Assembly: GCA_937928045.1 (NCBI GenBank)
Contig: CALFWO010000035.1
Location: 1 to 59,449, forward strand
Length of the DNA: 59,449 nt
Reading direction: 5' to 3'
From: an uncultured Saprospiraceae bacterium
GTDB taxonomy: Bacteria; Bacteroidota; Bacteroidia; Chitinophagales; Saprospiraceae
The notes beneath the pieces were generated by a model. That model searched no databases. It had not been told where the DNA came from and saw only the letters and a program-made list of their open reading frames with translations. The position numbers and the translations under genes were made by a program. Below are positions 35,432 through 44,161 of the stretch, piece after piece. How positions within the stretch are numbered: position 1 is the stretch's first letter; the number at the start of each line of letters is the position of its first letter.

Positions 35432-37273
35432 TTATAGATTTTTTATTCCCATTTCTCGCATAAGTTGAGTCGCATTAAAACTTTTACTGACACCTTTTTT
35501 TAATTTATAATCAAAAACTAATTTCCCATCTTCTACATCCACTTCAATACATAAGTTTTCAATTGCTCCTCCGGATTTCTCTTCTAATTGGCCCAAGTCT
35601 AAATCATGCGTTGCAATAATTCCAGCTGCCTTCTCTGAGATTAACTGCTCAATCAGCGCTTTACTTCCTGTATGACGATCTACGGAATTTGTTCCTTTTA
35701 AAATTTCATCAAGTAAAAAAAATGGCTGCTTGCCAGAACCCGTAGTATTGTGTTTTTCAACAGCTTCCAGAATCATTTTTAGTCGTTTTAATTCCGCATA
35801 AAAAGAAGAAGTACTTTCATGCAAGGCATCCTGCGTACGCATACTTGTAAACACATCCAACTGGGGCAATTGCATATCATCTGCGGCCACCGGCAAACCA
35901 GCCAAGCCCATCACGATATTCAATCCAACTGTCCGAAGGAAGGTACTTTTACCAGCCATGTTAGATCCAGTTAATAATTTCAAATGTGCAGATGCTGGAA
36001 TTTTCACATCATTTCCAATCACAACATCTTGTTCAATCAAAGGATGTTTTAGCTCTTTGGAGTCAAAAGTCCCTTGCTCCAAAATAGATGGAAAAACCCA
36101 ATGCATTTGATTGTATTGAAGACCTCCAAAACTCACCAATGCTTCAAATTCTCCGAAGGCGTCAAACCAAGGTTGAACATCTGACTTAAAGTTGGACTTC
36201 CAAATTTCTAACCGATAAACCCAATATAAATCCCATAAACCTATTACATTGAGCATAATAGCAAATGCGTTGTTTCGAACTTCCAATTGAGAAATTATGT
36301 ATCCCAATTTTTTGACTATGCCAGATGCTGGAATTTCTTCTTTTTTCAAAAACTTTTGAAGGTGTATTAAGTGTCCGGATTGGAATTTTTCATCTTCAAT
36401 ACTTTTCATCAAATTACCGTAGCTTTTCAGCACATCTCCAGCTTTGGAAGTTTGTCTGTGAGTTTCATTAATTCGAATGACAAACTTTCGTAAGATCAAC
36501 ATAGGAACCAACCAAAAGACCAAGATCGCAGGCAAGGGTAATATTCCACTAAACATACAGAGGTAGATTCCTGCAATAAAGATCAAAGGTGTGATATAAA
36601 AAACGATTGGAATCCAAGAAACTGGTTTTACATAGTTTTCTGAATTCAACCAAGTAGTTAACAACTTCAGATCCTCGTCATTGTTTTTTTGCTGTAATCC
36701 AAGTGCTAGGTATTCCTGCCGCCACTCTGAATTTCTGCTGAGTTCTTTAATGGAAGCTTGTCTTTTCAAAATAGTTTCTGTGTTAGCTGGAACCAATAGA
36801 TAGTCTGCGAATGCTTTTTGTCCCAAGGCGGTTTTCCCTCGATTGAAGAAATGAAAAAAGGAATAAGGTCCAAACAGGTCTAGGTCCAAAGCATACGGAT
36901 GAAGTGGATCTAAAAATTTATTTCCATCTTCAAGGCCATCCATTTTGCGATTAATAATACTGAGTTCAATATTATTTACTTGCTCTAGAGATTTTAGAAA
37001 ATTAGTTTTGGCTTGAATTTGCAAATGGTACCTAATCATAAATCCAAATGCCAATAACAGCACCAACCCGACCACAACTGCCCACAAAACACTTTTGGAG
37101 AAAATGAATATGATCAACCCTATGGCCGCAAAAAAATAGACCAATCGCATCATTGCAAACCTCGTGGCAAAAGCTGCCGATTGCTTAGCCGCCTCATTGT
37201 ATTGATCGGCCAGTTTTTGATACTCCTCTTTTAGGGTATTTTTCTGAGCCAATATATCTTTATTTATACTCAT
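35432..37273 (-). CDS. Membrane-anchored MutS-family ATPase
   Basis: 613 residues. Residues about 40-85 contain two transmembrane helices (RLVYFFAAIGLIIFIF, VLWAVVVGLVLLLAFGF) and about 205-250 two more (YITPLIFIAGIYLCMF, AILVFWLVPMLIL). The C-terminal 180 residues are the MutS domain V ATPase: LTGSNMAGKSTFLRTVG with Lys442, the STSSFYAEL signature, Walker B FFLLDE (Asp522), and ATHDLDL. No mismatch-recognition FxE domain is seen. A role in mismatch repair should not be assumed. Divergent from the XRE regulator. Confidence 0.88.
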   Translation of the reverse strand: MSINKDILAQKNTLKEEYQKLADQYNEAAKQSAAFATRFAMMRLVYFFAAIGLIIFIFSKSVLWAVVVGLVLLLAFGFMIRYHLQIQAKTNFLKSLEQVNNIELSIINRKMDGLEDGNKFLDPLHPYALDLDLFGPYSFFHFFNRGKTALGQKAFADYLLVPANTETILKRQASIKELSRNSEWRQEYLALGLQQKNNDEDLKLLTTWLNSENYVKPVSWIPIVFYITPLIFIAGIYLCMFSGILPLPAILVFWLVPMLILRKFVIRINETHRQTSKAGDVLKSYGNLMKSIEDEKFQSGHLIHLQKFLKKEEIPASGIVKKLGYIISQLEVRNNAFAIMLNVIGLWDLYWVYRLEIWKSNFKSDVQPWFDAFGEFEALVSFGGLQYNQMHWVFPSILEQGTFDSKELKHPLIEQDVVIGNDVKIPASAHLKLLTGSNMAGKSTFLRTVGLNIVMGLAGLPVAADDMQLPQLDVFTSMRTQDALHESTSSFYAELKRLKMILEAVEKHNTTGSGKQPFFLLDEILKGTNSVDRHTGSKALIEQLISEKAAGIIATHDLDLGQLEEKSGGAIENLCIEVDVEDGKLVFDYKLKKGVSKSFNATQLMREMGIKNL

Positions 37274-37403
37274 GTATTACTTTCTGATAACCCTCCAAAA
37301 GTCGGTAAAATTTTTACTTTTTAACTGATTATGAATCATTACTTACAATTAATTGATTTGCGTCGGTTTCAAGAGCTGGAAAATAGTAATTTAGAGCTTC
37401 TTT

Positions 37404-38894
37404 ATGGGCGTAAAATCACTCAATAGCAAAATCTTATTCGGTCTCAAAGTCAGACAATTGCGTCTGGACCAAGGCTTATCTTTTGCAGAATTGGCAAAGA
37501 CTAGCGGGATTTCTGTCTCCTACTTGAATGAAATAGAGAAGGGAAAAAAATTTCCAAAACCCAATAAAATCGTGGATCTTTCCAAAGCTCTTTCGGTTAC
37601 CTCTGAGTCCTTAACTTCTAATGAACTTCCGCTTGCGCTTGCACCGATTGCAGATTTGCTACAGTCAAATTTCCTTAACGAACTACCATTAGAATTATTT
37701 GGAATTGACCTGATAAAAGTGGTTGAAATTATTGCCAATTCTCCTATTCGAGTTGGTGCATTTATTTCTACCCTTGTTGATATCAGTCGTAATTACGCGT
37801 TGAGAGAAGATCATTTCTACTTCGCTGCGCTTCGTTCTTACCAAGAGTTGCACTACAATTATTTCGAAGACTTGGAACAGGCAGTACTCGACTTTTCAAA
37901 GGAAAATGGATTAGATGAAAATGAGACCATAACAGTTCCTCAAGTCGAACATATTTTAAAGAAAAAATACAAATACAATATTGTTGAAAATGGGTTAAAA
38001 GATTATCCAGAATTCAATAACATGCGCTCTGTTTTTATTCCCAGGAAAAAACAGTTGTTACTAAGCGGCTCCATTAATTCTGCTCAACTACAATTTCAAT
38101 ATGGCAAAGAAGTCGGATTTAATTACTTAGGATTGAAAGACCGTTCAATGACTTCTTCGTTAATTAGTGTGAAGAGTTTCGACATGGTGTTAACCCACGC
38201 CAGAGCTGCCTATTTTTCGGTGGCATTATTCATGAATAAAATTTCCTTTACGGAAGATCTTTCTAATTTTTTCAATAGAAAAAAATGGGACGGACAGGCG
38301 TTCATGGAATTAATGAATAATTACAATGCTGCTCCTGAAATGTTTTTCCAAAGATTGACAAACGTCATTCCTCAACATTTTGGCATTAAGGATTTATTTC
38401 TTTTACGAATATTACACAACCCTAAAGAAGATACTTTCAAAATTGACAAGGAGCTGCACATGCTGCGCAAACACCACCCACATAGCAATGGATTGCGAGA
38501 ACATTATTGCCGAAGATGGATGTCTATTTCTTTGCTGCAAGATTTGAATAAGATGCAAGCGAATGGGAAATACACCGGAACAATAGTTGGTGTTCAAAAA
38601 TCTTCCTATTACGGAACGGATGATGAATACCTCTGCTTTACTTTGGCTCGGTCCGCAAATCCCCATTCTAAATATAATGTAAGCGTCACTTTGGGTATGG
38701 TCATTAATGACGAACTGCGTTCAAAAATTAAATTCGTCGATGATCCTTCGATTAAACTTAAAACAGTGAGCACCACTTGCGAGCGATGCGATGTAAGGGA
38801 TTGTAAAGAACGTAAGGTCCCTCCTATTGTTTTGGAAAGAATAGAAAAGCGAAAAGCAATGACCGGGAGGTTGAAGGAGTTTCGTGGGTCTTAG
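37404..38894 (+). CDS. XRE regulator with IrrE-like and DUF2083 regions
   Basis: 496 residues. HTH of the XRE type at about 15-65 (LRLDQGLSFAELAKTSGISVSYLNEIEKGKK). The long C-terminal part (ScfR/short-chain fatty acyl regulator type) contains a region like the ImmA/IrrE fold, though HExxH is not visible, and ends in a four-Cys cluster, CERCDVRDCKERK. In actinobacteria and others, related proteins (RamB, PrpC-type) control acetate and propionate genes. Divergent from the MutS-like gene. Confidence 0.8.
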   Translation: MGVKSLNSKILFGLKVRQLRLDQGLSFAELAKTSGISVSYLNEIEKGKKFPKPNKIVDLSKALSVTSESLTSNELPLALAPIADLLQSNFLNELPLELFGIDLIKVVEIIANSPIRVGAFISTLVDISRNYALREDHFYFAALRSYQELHYNYFEDLEQAVLDFSKENGLDENETITVPQVEHILKKKYKYNIVENGLKDYPEFNNMRSVFIPRKKQLLLSGSINSAQLQFQYGKEVGFNYLGLKDRSMTSSLISVKSFDMVLTHARAAYFSVALFMNKISFTEDLSNFFNRKKWDGQAFMELMNNYNAAPEMFFQRLTNVIPQHFGIKDLFLLRILHNPKEDTFKIDKELHMLRKHHPHSNGLREHYCRRWMSISLLQDLNKMQANGKYTGTIVGVQKSSYYGTDDEYLCFTLARSANPHSKYNVSVTLGMVINDELRSKIKFVDDPSIKLKTVSTTCERCDVRDCKERKVPPIVLERIEKRKAMTGRLKEFRGS

Positions 38895-38901
38895 GCGTTT
38901 G

Positions 38902-39024
38902 GTTGAAGTTGGTTGAAAGGCGGTCAGCTGAATCTTGTTGTTGAAATTGGTTGAAAGAAAAAAATCGTTCCTCTTTTTTCGTTGAAGTTGGTTGAAGTTG
39001 GTTGAAAATCATTCGATTTTCAAC
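38902..39024. repeat. Family A palindromic repeat, copy 4
   Basis: Three same-orientation arms: GTTGAAGTTGGTTGAAAG (38902-38919), GTTGAAATTGGTTGAAAG (38940-38957) and a doubled GTTGAAGTTG unit (38981-39010). It ends in a perfect 10-bp hairpin, GTTGAAAATC-ATTC-GATTTTCAAC (39001-39024). Directly downstream of the XRE gene, from 8 bp past its stop. Confidence 0.75.
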
Positions 39025-39123
39025 CTGCTGACGTAATTGAATCGTTACTTTAATTTGAGGCTTCAATAAATTGAGCGATTACAGCCTTGAATAAATTTTT
39101 GGGAAATAACGATTGTAAACAAT

Positions 39124-39606
39124 ATGTCAAGAATAAAAGAAGGTGATTTGTTTGAAGTACAACTAGATAACAACAAAAAAGGATATTTTCAATTTGTTGC
39201 CTTAGATCAAACTCAATTAAATAGTGAAGTAATTCGAGTTTTTAAAAGTCGTTATGATATTTCTGACAAGGTTGAATTCGACATGATTACAAGTGATGAA
39301 ATTCAGTTTTATATTCATACAACAATAAAATTTGGAATAAAACAAAATCTTTGGACAAAGGTTGGCAATGTCCAACTAGAAGAAGATTTTACATTACCCT
39401 ATTTCAGAGAAAGTGGTGACTATGGAGATCCATCGGTTAAAATTTCTAAAGATTGGTATGTTTGGCAAGTAAATGAAGAAATGATACCAGTAGGAAGTCT
39501 CAATGATGAACAGAAAAAATATGACATTGGATACATTGGTACTATTTATCAAATTCCAGAGATTATGAATACTGGTAAAACAAAATATTTTTACCCGTCC
39601 TATTAA
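39124..39606 (+). CDS. Immunity-protein-like protein (Imm26-type)
   Basis: 160 residues, no signal peptide. The pattern IKEGDLFEVQLDNNKKGYFQF, then LNSEVIRVFKSRY, then IQFYIHTTIKFGIKQNLWTKVG resembles immunity proteins of the Imm26 type, which neutralize polymorphic toxins. No toxin or secretion gene adjoins it, so it would be an orphan. The assignment is from memory of the pattern and should be read as tentative. Followed by a strong terminator. Confidence 0.55.
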   Translation: MSRIKEGDLFEVQLDNNKKGYFQFVALDQTQLNSEVIRVFKSRYDISDKVEFDMITSDEIQFYIHTTIKFGIKQNLWTKVGNVQLEEDFTLPYFRESGDYGDPSVKISKDWYVWQVNEEMIPVGSLNDEQKKYDIGYIGTIYQIPEIMNTGKTKYFYPSY

Positions 39607-39609
39607 CTA

Positions 39610-39649
39610 AAAAAGGTCTGAGCTAAAGTGATTTAGCACAGACCTTTTT
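39610..39649. terminator. Bidirectional terminator between immunity-like gene and lpd
   Basis: AAAAAGGTCTGAGCTAAA and TTTAGCACAGACCTTTTT pair over 18 bp with one mismatch around GTGA. T runs are on both strands, so it can serve both converging genes. Confidence 0.88.
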
Positions 39650-39670
39650 ATATTAATTATTATCTCTTTT

Positions 39671-41074
39671 TTAAATATTCAAAGCCCGATTCCCCGTGGC
39701 CATCAAGCAAGCTTCTTTCAAAGCTTCCGTGTATGTCGGGTGCGCGTGACTCATGCGACTCGCGTCTTCAGCAGAAGCTCTGAATTCCATCAAGGCGACC
39801 GCTTCTCCAATGACATCCGCCACTCTTGGTCCTACCATGTGTACCCCTAAGATCTCATCTGTTTCTGCATCAGCCAATACTTTAATCATACCGTCGATAT
39901 CCATACTGGCTCGGGCGCGACCCAAAGCTTTGAATGGAAATTTACCAGACTTGTAGGCGACACCTGCTTCTTTGAGTTGTTCTTCTGTTTTTCCTACTGC
40001 GGCAACTTCCGGCCAAGTATACACTACGCCCGGAATTAAGTTGTAATCGATGTGTGGTTTTTGTCCTGCGATATATTCTGCGGTGTTCACACCTTCCTCT
40101 TCTGCTTTGTGCGCTAACATCGCTCCGCGAATAACATCTCCAATGGCAAATATTCCCGGGACGTTTGTTTCAAGATTAGCATCCACATCAATTCTGCCAC
40201 GCTCGTCAGTTTTGATGCCTACATTTTCCAATCCAAGATTCGCAGTGTAGGCTCCTCTACCGATGGCTACTAGACAATAGTCAGCTTTAATTTCAAAGCT
40301 TTCCTCTGAATCTCTTTTTTCAACACCTACAGTAACACTTTTTGAAGTCGCTTTTACCGTGGTAACTTTATGCTTCAAATGGAATTTCATTCCTAACTTC
40401 TTCAAAGATCTTCTCAACTCTTTGCCGCAATCTTTGTCCAAGGTTGGAATCAATCGATCTTGGAATTCAACAACTTCTACTTCCGTTCCCAATCTCGCCC
40501 AAACAGATCCAAGTTCTAGTCCTATAACTCCTCCACCAATTACAACAACACGCTTTGGTACTTTATCTATGTTTAAAGCTTCCGTAGAAGTGATGACTCT
40601 TTTCTTGTCGTAGTTAAATGCCGCCGGGGTGATTGGCTTTGAACCAGTTGCAATAATTGTTTTTGCCGTTTCAATTTGCTCTTTGCTGCCATCATCTTTT
40701 GCAATACTGATCGTATTGGCATTTACAAATGATCCATGGCCGTGAAAAACAGTAACCTTATTTTTCTTCATCAAGAATTGGATTCCGCCTGTTGTTTGGC
40801 TCACTACCTCATTCTTTCTTTTGATCATTTGCTTCATATTGACTTTCAAATTAGAAAGTCCAATACCATGCTCTTCGAAAGTATGCGCTGCATTGTGATA
40901 ATGCTCAGAAGAATCGAGCAAAGCTTTAGAAGGAATACACCCCACATTTAGGCAAGTTCCGCCTAAGGTTTTGTAGCGTTCGATCAATGCTACTTTCATT
41001 CCTAATTGCGCCGCACGTATAGCAGCGATATATCCTCCAGGGCCTGAGCCGATAACTGTTAAATCAAATTGCAT
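39671..41074 (-). CDS. lpdA: Dihydrolipoyl dehydrogenase
   Basis: 467 residues, full length. FAD-binding GSGPGGYIAAIRAA (9-22), redox disulfide Cys41/Cys46 (GGTCLNVGCIPSK), NAD-binding VVVIGGGVIGLELGSVW, second FAD motif GIFAIGDVI and the C-terminal His-Glu pair in SHAHPTYTEALKEA. E3 of pyruvate, 2-oxoglutarate or branched-chain dehydrogenases; the partner E1/E2 genes are not in this window. Monocistronic. Confidence 0.96.
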   Translation of the reverse strand: MQFDLTVIGSGPGGYIAAIRAAQLGMKVALIERYKTLGGTCLNVGCIPSKALLDSSEHYHNAAHTFEEHGIGLSNLKVNMKQMIKRKNEVVSQTTGGIQFLMKKNKVTVFHGHGSFVNANTISIAKDDGSKEQIETAKTIIATGSKPITPAAFNYDKKRVITSTEALNIDKVPKRVVVIGGGVIGLELGSVWARLGTEVEVVEFQDRLIPTLDKDCGKELRRSLKKLGMKFHLKHKVTTVKATSKSVTVGVEKRDSEESFEIKADYCLVAIGRGAYTANLGLENVGIKTDERGRIDVDANLETNVPGIFAIGDVIRGAMLAHKAEEEGVNTAEYIAGQKPHIDYNLIPGVVYTWPEVAAVGKTEEQLKEAGVAYKSGKFPFKALGRARASMDIDGMIKVLADAETDEILGVHMVGPRVADVIGEAVALMEFRASAEDASRMSHAHPTYTEALKEACLMATGNRALNI

Positions 41075-41248
41075 AAAAGCTTAAATTTTGGATGGCAAAT
41101 GTAAAAATTATAACGCTGAGAAGCAGACATGGTTGCCAAATATTCAAAGAGTACTGCAAAATGTATCCTGTCCTTGTTCCATAGCTATCATTGGGTTACT
41201 TTTGAGCGGAAGCACTACTTCGAATTCAATCAATAGTGAGCGTTAAAA

Positions 41249-42241
41249 ATGAAGGATCGACTTCAAGGCTGGATTCAAGAGAAAATAAGGAGATTTTCCT
41301 TAGCGTCGGGTGACGGGTCACCTTCGGGGCCTAGTAAATGGTTGCTATGCGCGGTGTGCGTTTTTCTCCTTATCCCTATTTTTTTGACCGCTCAGCAAGG
41401 TAATAATCCATTTGATCAAGATGTTAAAAGCGAAAATCAAGAAATAATTCAAAATTCTTCGAATCCTTTTGACCTTATTCATAGGAGTAATAGTCGTGGT
41501 GAAGGTTACAATCCTTTCGATGTAGTACAATCCAACGAACGAAACATGGATCGTCTTGAACAACTGGCTCCAAGAAGAATAATTATCAAACCTAAGAATA
41601 CAAAACAGGGGAATTTCAACTTTATTTTATTCAGTAGTATTCTCATATTGTTTACATTCTTATTCACGATGTTTCGCTCAGAACTATCTCAAATCTACCG
41701 AGGATTTTTCAATGAGAATATTTTAAAGTTATTACATCGAGAACAAACTGGAATTGTTAAGGCGCCTTACTTGATTTGGTATGTCTTTGCTTTTATAAGT
41801 CTTGCTGCGTTTATCATTCAAATTTTTCAGCACTTTTACCCTGTTGAGTTGGTCGGTATTTGGGCTAATTTTGGATGGATTTTCCTCGGCATAGTCGGCG
41901 TTTTCAGCTCAAAACACTTAGGAATGATCTTTTTGGGGCAGATTTTCCCTATTCAAAAGGAAATGGGTATCTATAGCTTCACCTTCATTTTAACGACCAT
42001 CATTTTGGGTTTAGGGCTCATTCCGATTAATTTAATCATAGCATTTGGTCCTTCAAGCAGTTATGCCTTTTTCATCTATTTAGGGCTGGTATTGATGGCA
42101 CTTACGTATTCTTACGGATATCTTCGCATCTTATTTATCACAAGTCGGAAGTGGGTGAGGTATGTTTTTCATTTTTTTATTTACCTTTGCACCGTCGAAA
42201 TCGCTCCTATCATCGTATTGTTTAAACTTATAATGTATTAA
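41249..42241 (+). CDS. DUF4271 membrane protein
   Basis: 330 residues. After a 30-residue polar N-terminus comes a hydrophobic segment (LLCAVCVFLLIPIFLTA), then a Pro/Asn-rich linker with three SNPFD-like repeats (NNPFDQDV, SNPFDLIH, YNPFDVVQ), then six transmembrane helices (about 125-330). The second half matches DUF4271, which in Bacteroidota nearly always precedes hemD. Function unknown. A perfect 6-bp hairpin GGTGAC-GG-GTCACC lies in the coding region at 41309-41322. The start is the only ATG, but the N-terminal 30 residues look atypical. Confidence 0.82.
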   Translation: MKDRLQGWIQEKIRRFSLASGDGSPSGPSKWLLCAVCVFLLIPIFLTAQQGNNPFDQDVKSENQEIIQNSSNPFDLIHRSNSRGEGYNPFDVVQSNERNMDRLEQLAPRRIIIKPKNTKQGNFNFILFSSILILFTFLFTMFRSELSQIYRGFFNENILKLLHREQTGIVKAPYLIWYVFAFISLAAFIIQIFQHFYPVELVGIWANFGWIFLGIVGVFSSKHLGMIFLGQIFPIQKEMGIYSFTFILTTIILGLGLIPINLIIAFGPSSSYAFFIYLGLVLMALTYSYGYLRILFITSRKWVRYVFHFFIYLCTVEIAPIIVLFKLIMY

Positions 42242-42291
42242 ACAATCATTGAAAACGGATCGTTTGTGTTTCGTTCACCAAATCATAATGA

Positions 42292-43071
42292 ATGTCTGGA
42301 ACCGGAAAAGCCGAGGCTGAATCTTACAAGGAAATAAAGACCATCCTCATATCCCAACCTAAGCCGGAGAGATCACCTTACTACGAAATTGAACAAAAGT
42401 ATGGAGTCAAAATAGATTGGCGCCAGTTTATTCACGTGGAGGGTGTGGAAGAGAAAGAGTTTCGTAAGAATAGGGTTTACCCAAATGATTTTTCTGCCAT
42501 CATATTTACGTCTAAGACATCAATAGATCACTTCTTCCGTTTGTGTGAAGAAATGAGAATCAAGATGTCTCAAGAGACCAAATATTTCTGCTTGTCAGAA
42601 GCCATTGCTAATTATCTTCAAAAGTTTATTGTTTATAGAAAACGTAAAGTTTTTACTGGTAAACGAAAGATTGAAGACTTGAAGCCTTACCTGATGAAGC
42701 ACAGAGCCAAGGAGAAATTCTTTGTTCCTGTTTCTAACTTGGGTGCTAAAAGTGTTTTGGCATTTTTAGAAGAAAACGAGTTTGACTGGAAAGAAGGAAT
42801 GATGCATAGGACTGTTTGCTCTGATCTATCAGATTTGAGTGATGTAACTTATGATGTTTTGGTTTTCTTCAGTCCGCTTGGTATCAATTCTCTTTATGAG
42901 AATTTCCCAGACTTCAAACAAAATGAAACTCGTATGGCTGTCTATGGTAATTCGACTAAACAATCAGTTATCGACCATGGGTTGGCTGCGAACATCATGG
43001 CTCCTCAGCCTGGCATTACGAGTATGGCTATGGCCTTAGAAAAGTACTTGAAAATTTCAAACAAGAAATAA
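42292..43071 (+). CDS. hemD: Uroporphyrinogen-III synthase
   Basis: 259 residues. Divergent HemD-type fold of two alpha/beta domains: KTILISQPKPERSPYYEIEQKYGV, then AIIFTSKTSIDHFFRL, then VLVFFSPLGINSLYENFP and AVYGNSTKQSVIDHGL with APQPGITSMAMALEKYL. It closes hydroxymethylbilane to uroporphyrinogen III in heme/siroheme synthesis. It follows the DUF4271 gene by 50 bp, the usual pair in the phylum. Other heme genes are not in the window. Confidence 0.88.
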   Translation: MSGTGKAEAESYKEIKTILISQPKPERSPYYEIEQKYGVKIDWRQFIHVEGVEEKEFRKNRVYPNDFSAIIFTSKTSIDHFFRLCEEMRIKMSQETKYFCLSEAIANYLQKFIVYRKRKVFTGKRKIEDLKPYLMKHRAKEKFFVPVSNLGAKSVLAFLEENEFDWKEGMMHRTVCSDLSDLSDVTYDVLVFFSPLGINSLYENFPDFKQNETRMAVYGNSTKQSVIDHGLAANIMAPQPGITSMAMALEKYLKISNKK

Positions 43072-43094
43072 TCAACTTTGATTTAATAAATATA

Positions 43095-43126
43095 AAGGCC
43101 TCGGAATTTATTTCGGGGCTTTTTTA
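43095..43126 (+). terminator. Terminator after hemD
   Basis: AAGGCCTCG pairs with CGGGGCTTT (with G-U pairs) around a 10-nt loop and is followed by TTTTT. Located 24 bp past the hemD stop. Confidence 0.75.
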
Positions 43127-43179
43127 TTTCCAACTAGTACTATCAATAAACATCATTACAGAACTTTTGTTAGTATGAT

Positions 43180-43806
43180 ATGATTGAAACCATTTCAAGT
43201 ATTAAAGCTGCCTTTAAACATCCGCTCCCCGGAAAACCCGCTCAATATGAGATGGCTCATGCGTTTCGCGGGCCGTACCCAAAGTCGCCGGAAAATGCTA
43301 GAAAGGCCGGAGTATTACTTTTGTTATTTCCTGATCAAGGGAAATGGAATGTTGTTTTCATTCAAAGGCCTTCTTCCAAAAATCCAGACGATCGACATGC
43401 GGGACAACTATCTTTCCCTGGTGGAAAGCAAGAAGATACAGATGTGGACATGAGCAATACTGCTTTACGTGAAACACAGGAAGAGGTTGGAGTTGCTATT
43501 GAGGAGGTAACTTTGCTGGGTGCCTTAAGTGAATTATACATTCCGGTTTCTAATTTTTTGGTTTCTCCGTTCGTAGGTTATGTTGAAAAAAAACCTATTT
43601 GGATTCCTCAAGAAGAGGAAGTGGCAGGCATTATTGAATTCCCTATACATAGATTAAAATCTGGAGAAATTACTGGCCACACAGATATTAAAATTGGATC
43701 GCATTTACGATTGCAACAGGTTCCTTTTTTCGATTTAAATGGCAAGGTGCTTTGGGGTGCTACGGCTATGATGATGAATGAGTTTTTGAAAATGGATTGG
43801 TCGTAA
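43180..43806 (+). CDS. Nudix hydrolase, CoA diphosphatase type
   Basis: 208 residues. GQLSFPGGKQEDTDVD and TALRETQEEVGV (about 75-105) form the Nudix box with the metal-binding RExxEE. The preceding SSKNPDDRHAGQLSFPGG fits the NudL-type CoA pyrophosphatase signature, so cleavage of CoA to 3',5'-ADP and phosphopantetheine is the likely activity. Alone on its transcript; downstream is a REP-like element. Confidence 0.88.
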   Translation: MIETISSIKAAFKHPLPGKPAQYEMAHAFRGPYPKSPENARKAGVLLLLFPDQGKWNVVFIQRPSSKNPDDRHAGQLSFPGGKQEDTDVDMSNTALRETQEEVGVAIEEVTLLGALSELYIPVSNFLVSPFVGYVEKKPIWIPQEEEVAGIIEFPIHRLKSGEITGHTDIKIGSHLRLQQVPFFDLNGKVLWGATAMMMNEFLKMDWS

Positions 43807-43918
43807 TCGACTTTTTATATTTTACTTTTCTAGTTTCACTATTACTTTGGCACTTTTTTCATTGAGATCTCGTTTTTCTTTTTTGTCATTGCCACAAAGG
43901 CAGCAAGAAAAAAAGTCT

Positions 43919-44003
43919 AGGAATGCTTGAAACCTACCTACGGTAGGCGGGCTTGTCTGCCGACAGGCAGGCTCGACGGCCGTCTCAAACAGCAAGCATT
44001 CCT
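43919..44003. repeat. REP-like compound palindrome
   Basis: Outer 11-bp inverted repeat AGGAATGCTTG (43919-43929) and CAAGCATTCCT (43993-44003) encloses CCTAC-G-GTAGG and CTGCC-GACA-GGCAG, which are inverted relatives of each other (CCTrCCTrycGGyAG). It lies in the 355-bp gap between the Nudix and lectin-OmpA genes; the rest of the gap is AT-rich with no gene seen. Confidence 0.75.
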
Positions 44004-44161
44004 GGCTCCGCAGTTTTTATAATTTCTTCGAAAAATATTAGGTTTTGGCGCTTAGGGGATTTGGCTAGATTTTAATTTTTTCTTCAAAAAACATTGGGAT
44101 TTGCAAAAGTTAAATTCGGCGTAAGTTATTGCTAACTCATTTGCTTTATTTATTTTCATAG

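Noticed and set aside
38902-39024. Possible CRISPR array from repeated GTTGAAGTTGGTTGAAA units
   Set aside because: Spacing is irregular, spacers are only 0-25 bp, no cas gene is near and the arms recur elsewhere as inverted pairs.
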